Shown here piece by piece: positions 12,104 through 12,594 of a stretch of DNA of 12,594 bases; position 1 is the first letter of the stretch, and each line of letters opens with the position of its first letter. The notes below the pieces were generated by a model that was not told where the DNA came from, made no database searches, and saw only the letters and a program-made list of their open reading frames with translations. A program made the position numbers and the translations under genes. This stretch comes from Peptococcaceae bacterium (GTDB lineage: Bacteria; Bacillota; Desulfitobacteriia; Desulfitobacteriales; Desulfitobacteriaceae): the NCBI GenBank assembly GCA_031289815.1, contig JAITOS010000082.1, positions 1 to 12,594 on the forward strand, written 5' to 3'.

Positions 12104-12594
12104 ATGAATACTGAGTTTGAGAAAGAAAAAGTATCTGCGGATCACAGCGTATATCAACCAAACCGTTTCCGCGGCGGGAAACCTTTGAAAATACTGCTGG
12201 CTGTTGTTTGCGCCTTGATGATCGGCGTTGCTTCGGTGGCCGTTTTCAGTGATAACAATACGTCAACTCATTCTATCGAAAGTATTACGGAAATCGAAAA
12301 AGACGGCTATACCCATAAGATTTTATCGGCTTATATCTCGAACGGGCGGATTTACCTGGACGTGTTTTTTTACGCAACCGACGTCGGCATGAAATTTTCG
12401 CCGCCCTCTCTTCCGGATTATGAGGTCTATTACCAAGGAAAAAAGTGCGGCGGTTATACTAAAGTTTATGGTTCGGCTATCGGTTTAAGCTATAAAATGC
12501 CCTCCGTCCAAAAAGGTGAACCCATGCAAGTTTCCTTAAACGCCGGGGAAGATTTTATCGCCGATATAACGTTATTGCCGACAAATCGTCCTGC
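12104..12594 (+). CDS. Membrane-anchored protein of unknown function, cut by the window end
   Basis: The frame is open from ATG 12104 to the window end, giving 163 residues of an incomplete protein. It begins with a short charged cytosolic part (MNTEFEKEKVSADHS, basic FRGGKPLK at 22-29), one hydrophobic helix (about 30-48, ILLAVVCALMIGVASVAVF), then an extracellular or periplasmic-side region with alternating strand-like segments (HKILSAYISNGRIYLDVFFYATD, YEVYYQGKKCGGY, MQVSLNAG, FIADITLLP). This suggests a beta-rich domain such as those on the outer side of anti-sigma factors, but I recognise no family. GGAGG ends eight bases before the ATG. The start lies two bases after the DUF3791 stop, so it is probably a fourth gene of the operon. 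A lone Cys (in KKCGGY) is in the outer part. Confidence 0.6.
   Translation, partial: MNTEFEKEKVSADHSVYQPNRFRGGKPLKILLAVVCALMIGVASVAVFSDNNTSTHSIESITEIEKDGYTHKILSAYISNGRIYLDVFFYATDVGMKFSPPSLPDYEVYYQGKKCGGYTKVYGSAIGLSYKMPSVQKGEPMQVSLNAGEDFIADITLLPTNRP

Overview
The window looks like chromosome of an endospore-forming, probably anaerobic member of the Firmicutes (Clostridia- or Negativicutes-like). It carries spo0A, spoIVB and spoIIM, a rubrerythrin, and the Bacillus/Clostridium gene order spoIIM - xerD - deoB - punA - pdp. A species cannot be named from this alone.

Region 1 (about 11-7597, minus strand) is a long co-directional run: GGDEF diguanylate cyclase, UPF0316/DUF2179 membrane protein, Nudix ADP-sugar hydrolase, spoIIM, xerD, deoB, punA, pdp and a CoA-binding-domain protein. 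deoB, punA and pdp form a nucleoside salvage unit: the phosphorylases release pentose-1-phosphate, which DeoB converts to pentose-5-phosphate. deoB and punA overlap, and xerD lies 15 bases upstream of deoB. A good sigma-E-type promoter precedes spoIIM inside the run, so the run is probably several transcription units.

Region 2 (7598-8629) holds a divergent intergenic region and a plus-strand rubrerythrin gene. Its sigma-A promoter overlaps a PerR-box-like palindrome. Back-to-back terminators separate it from the convergent spo0A.

Region 3 (8658-10992, minus strand) is the conserved spoIVB - spo0A pair. spoIVB has a sigma-G-type promoter and its own terminator; spo0A has a sigma-H-type promoter. 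With the spoIIM promoter, three sporulation genes each show the promoter class expected for their time and compartment.

Region 4 (11025-12594, plus strand) is accessory in character. It is a compact operon of a DUF3990 protein with a diphtheria-toxin-like ADP-ribosyltransferase signature, an 80-residue helical protein, a DUF3791 protein, and a membrane-anchored protein of unknown function cut by the window end. It sits where recN would normally be found upstream of spoIVB. It is the best candidate here for an incompletely described system, perhaps a toxin-antitoxin or ADP-ribosylation module. No rRNA, tRNA, CRISPR array, insertion sequence or transposase was seen.
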